Below are positions 63,415 through 64,000 of a stretch of DNA of 64,000 bases, in pieces; positions within the stretch are counted from its first letter, which is position 1; each line of letters begins with the position of its first letter. The notes beneath the pieces were generated by a model, which was given only the letters and a program-made list of their open reading frames with translations, did no database searches and was not told where the DNA came from. The position numbers and the translations under genes were made by a program. This stretch comes from Zunongwangia sp. ESRF-bin46 (GTDB lineage Bacteria > Bacteroidota > Bacteroidia > Flavobacteriales > Flavobacteriaceae): contig NTLF01000017.1 in the NCBI GenBank assembly GCA_002631855.1, forward strand, positions 558,001 to 622,000, read 5' to 3'.

Positions 63415-63999
63415 TTAATTTCCTTTTTTATAATCTGCTAAAAACTTTTCAAGACCTATATCGGTAAGTGGATGTTTTAATAGGCCTTCAATTGAAGAAA
63501 GTGGTCCGGTCATAACATCAGCTCCAATTTTTGCACATTCTAGTACGTGCATGGTATGACGAACAGAAGCTGCTAATATTTCGGTTTCAAAACCGTAGTT
63601 ATCATAAATAAGGCGTATTTCAGCAATAAGATTTAACCCATCTGTCGAAATATCATCCAATCTTCCAATAAATGGTGACACATAGGTAGCACCTGCTTTC
63701 GCAGCCAATAATGCTTGCCCAACAGAGAAAACTAGTGTACAGTTAGTACGGATTCCTTTATCGGTAAAATATTTTATCGCTTTTATTCCTTCTTTGATCA
63801 TGGGCACTTTTACCACGATTTGTTCGTGCAAATCTGCTAATTGCTCACCTTCTTTTACAATACCGTCAAAATCGGTTGCGATTACTTCAGCAGAAACATC
63901 GCCATCTACAATATTGCAGATATCTACGTAATGTTTTAAGATATTATTACGCCCAGTAATGCCTTCTTTGGCCATTAATGATGGGTTGGTAGTTACTCC
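63415..63999 (-). CDS. transaldolase-like / fructose-6-phosphate aldolase family protein (5' cut by window)
   Basis: This is the C-terminal part of a small class I aldolase of the transaldolase (TalB-small/FSA) type. The frame continues through the right edge: the residues before Met at 63975 read GVTTNPSL, the conserved VTTNPSLM motif, so about 30 N-terminal residues are missing. The Schiff-base lysine is expected in [11 protein letters not shown] or the VKVPM segment ([13 protein letters not shown] is the typical catalytic region). Also visible are [23 protein letters not shown] and [20 protein letters not shown]. Transaldolase and FSA activity cannot be told apart here. It should catalyse aldol transfer in the pentose phosphate pathway or act on fructose 6-phosphate. 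Confidence 0.9.
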   Translation of the reverse strand, partial: GVTTNPSLMAKEGITGRNNILKHYVDICNIVDGDVSAEVIATDFDGIVKEGEQLADLHEQIVVKVPMIKEGIKAIKYFTDKGIRTNCTLVFSVGQALLAAKAGATYVSPFIGRLDDISTDGLNLIAEIRLIYDNYGFETEILAASVRHTMHVLECAKIGADVMTGPLSSIEGLLKHPLTDIGLEKFLADYKKGN

Positions 64000-64000
64000 A

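Overview
The window reads as chromosome of a marine-type member of the Flavobacteriaceae (Bacteroidetes). It is AT-rich. Genes are preceded by the Bacteroidetes -7 element TAnnTTTG rather than a strong Shine-Dalgarno, several secreted proteins end in a type IX secretion (T9SS) sorting domain, CarB is the short form of about 950 residues, and the gene set (RmuC, L34, L31 type B, MtaB, single-chain PurL, PheT, ABC-F, FadN-FadA-FadE, endonuclease I nucleases) fits that family. No rRNA, tRNA, CRISPR array, prophage or transposase gene was seen. Both ends cut genes: RmuC at the left and a transaldolase-like gene at the right.

Layout. 1-2.1 kb: RmuC tail, a small membrane protein, an acyl-CoA thioesterase and a cupredoxin-like T9SS cargo. 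2.2-5.4 kb: carB and rpmH. 5.4-11.1 kb: a TPR membrane protein, a degenerate thioredoxin-fold protein, a lytic transglycosylase, a hydrolase, a pirin, a small GNAT and mtaB. 11.1-14.2 kb: a four-helix-bundle (S23-type) gene lying between heptanucleotide repeat arrays, an orphan solute-binding lipoprotein, a zinc-ribbon membrane protein and a small gene split over two frames at an A8 run. 14.2-21.2 kb: a GlmU-like nucleotidyltransferase, L31, DUF4199, a GT2 glycosyltransferase, a phosphohexomutase and an MsbA-like exporter (envelope precursor genes). 21.2-23.3 kb: a hairpin-rich intergenic stretch, then an ECF sigma factor, a membrane anti-sigma candidate and a small secreted protein. 23.3-32 kb: a BNR-repeat lipoprotein, an rRNA methyltransferase and three T9SS cargos, two of them endonuclease I nucleases. 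32-38.2 kb: purL and a secreted M14 carboxypeptidase.

38.3-50 kb is the lipid catabolism region: long-chain acyl-CoA ligase, a propeller-type histidine kinase with a separate LuxR-type response regulator, then marR-fadN-fadA-fadE. 50-54.6 kb encodes a secreted propeller protein, M28 and M1 peptidases and a YdeI-like protein. 54.6-64 kb: a TlpA-like lipoprotein, pheT, a fasciclin protein, two small genes, an ABC-F ATPase, a redox-dead thioredoxin-fold lipoprotein and a partial transaldolase.

The most unusual signal is a set of 7-bp periodic repeats. A perfect (TACTGAA)6 array lies in the leader of the GlmU-like gene. A degenerate, inverted pair of arrays with the same heptamer (TACTNAA) lies between fadA and fadE. 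Other heptad arrays in inverted orientation flank the S23-type gene. Together they suggest a small mobile repeat family, with an ORF-bearing form and ORF-less forms. A second unusual signal is the A8 run that splits a small membrane protein into two frames.
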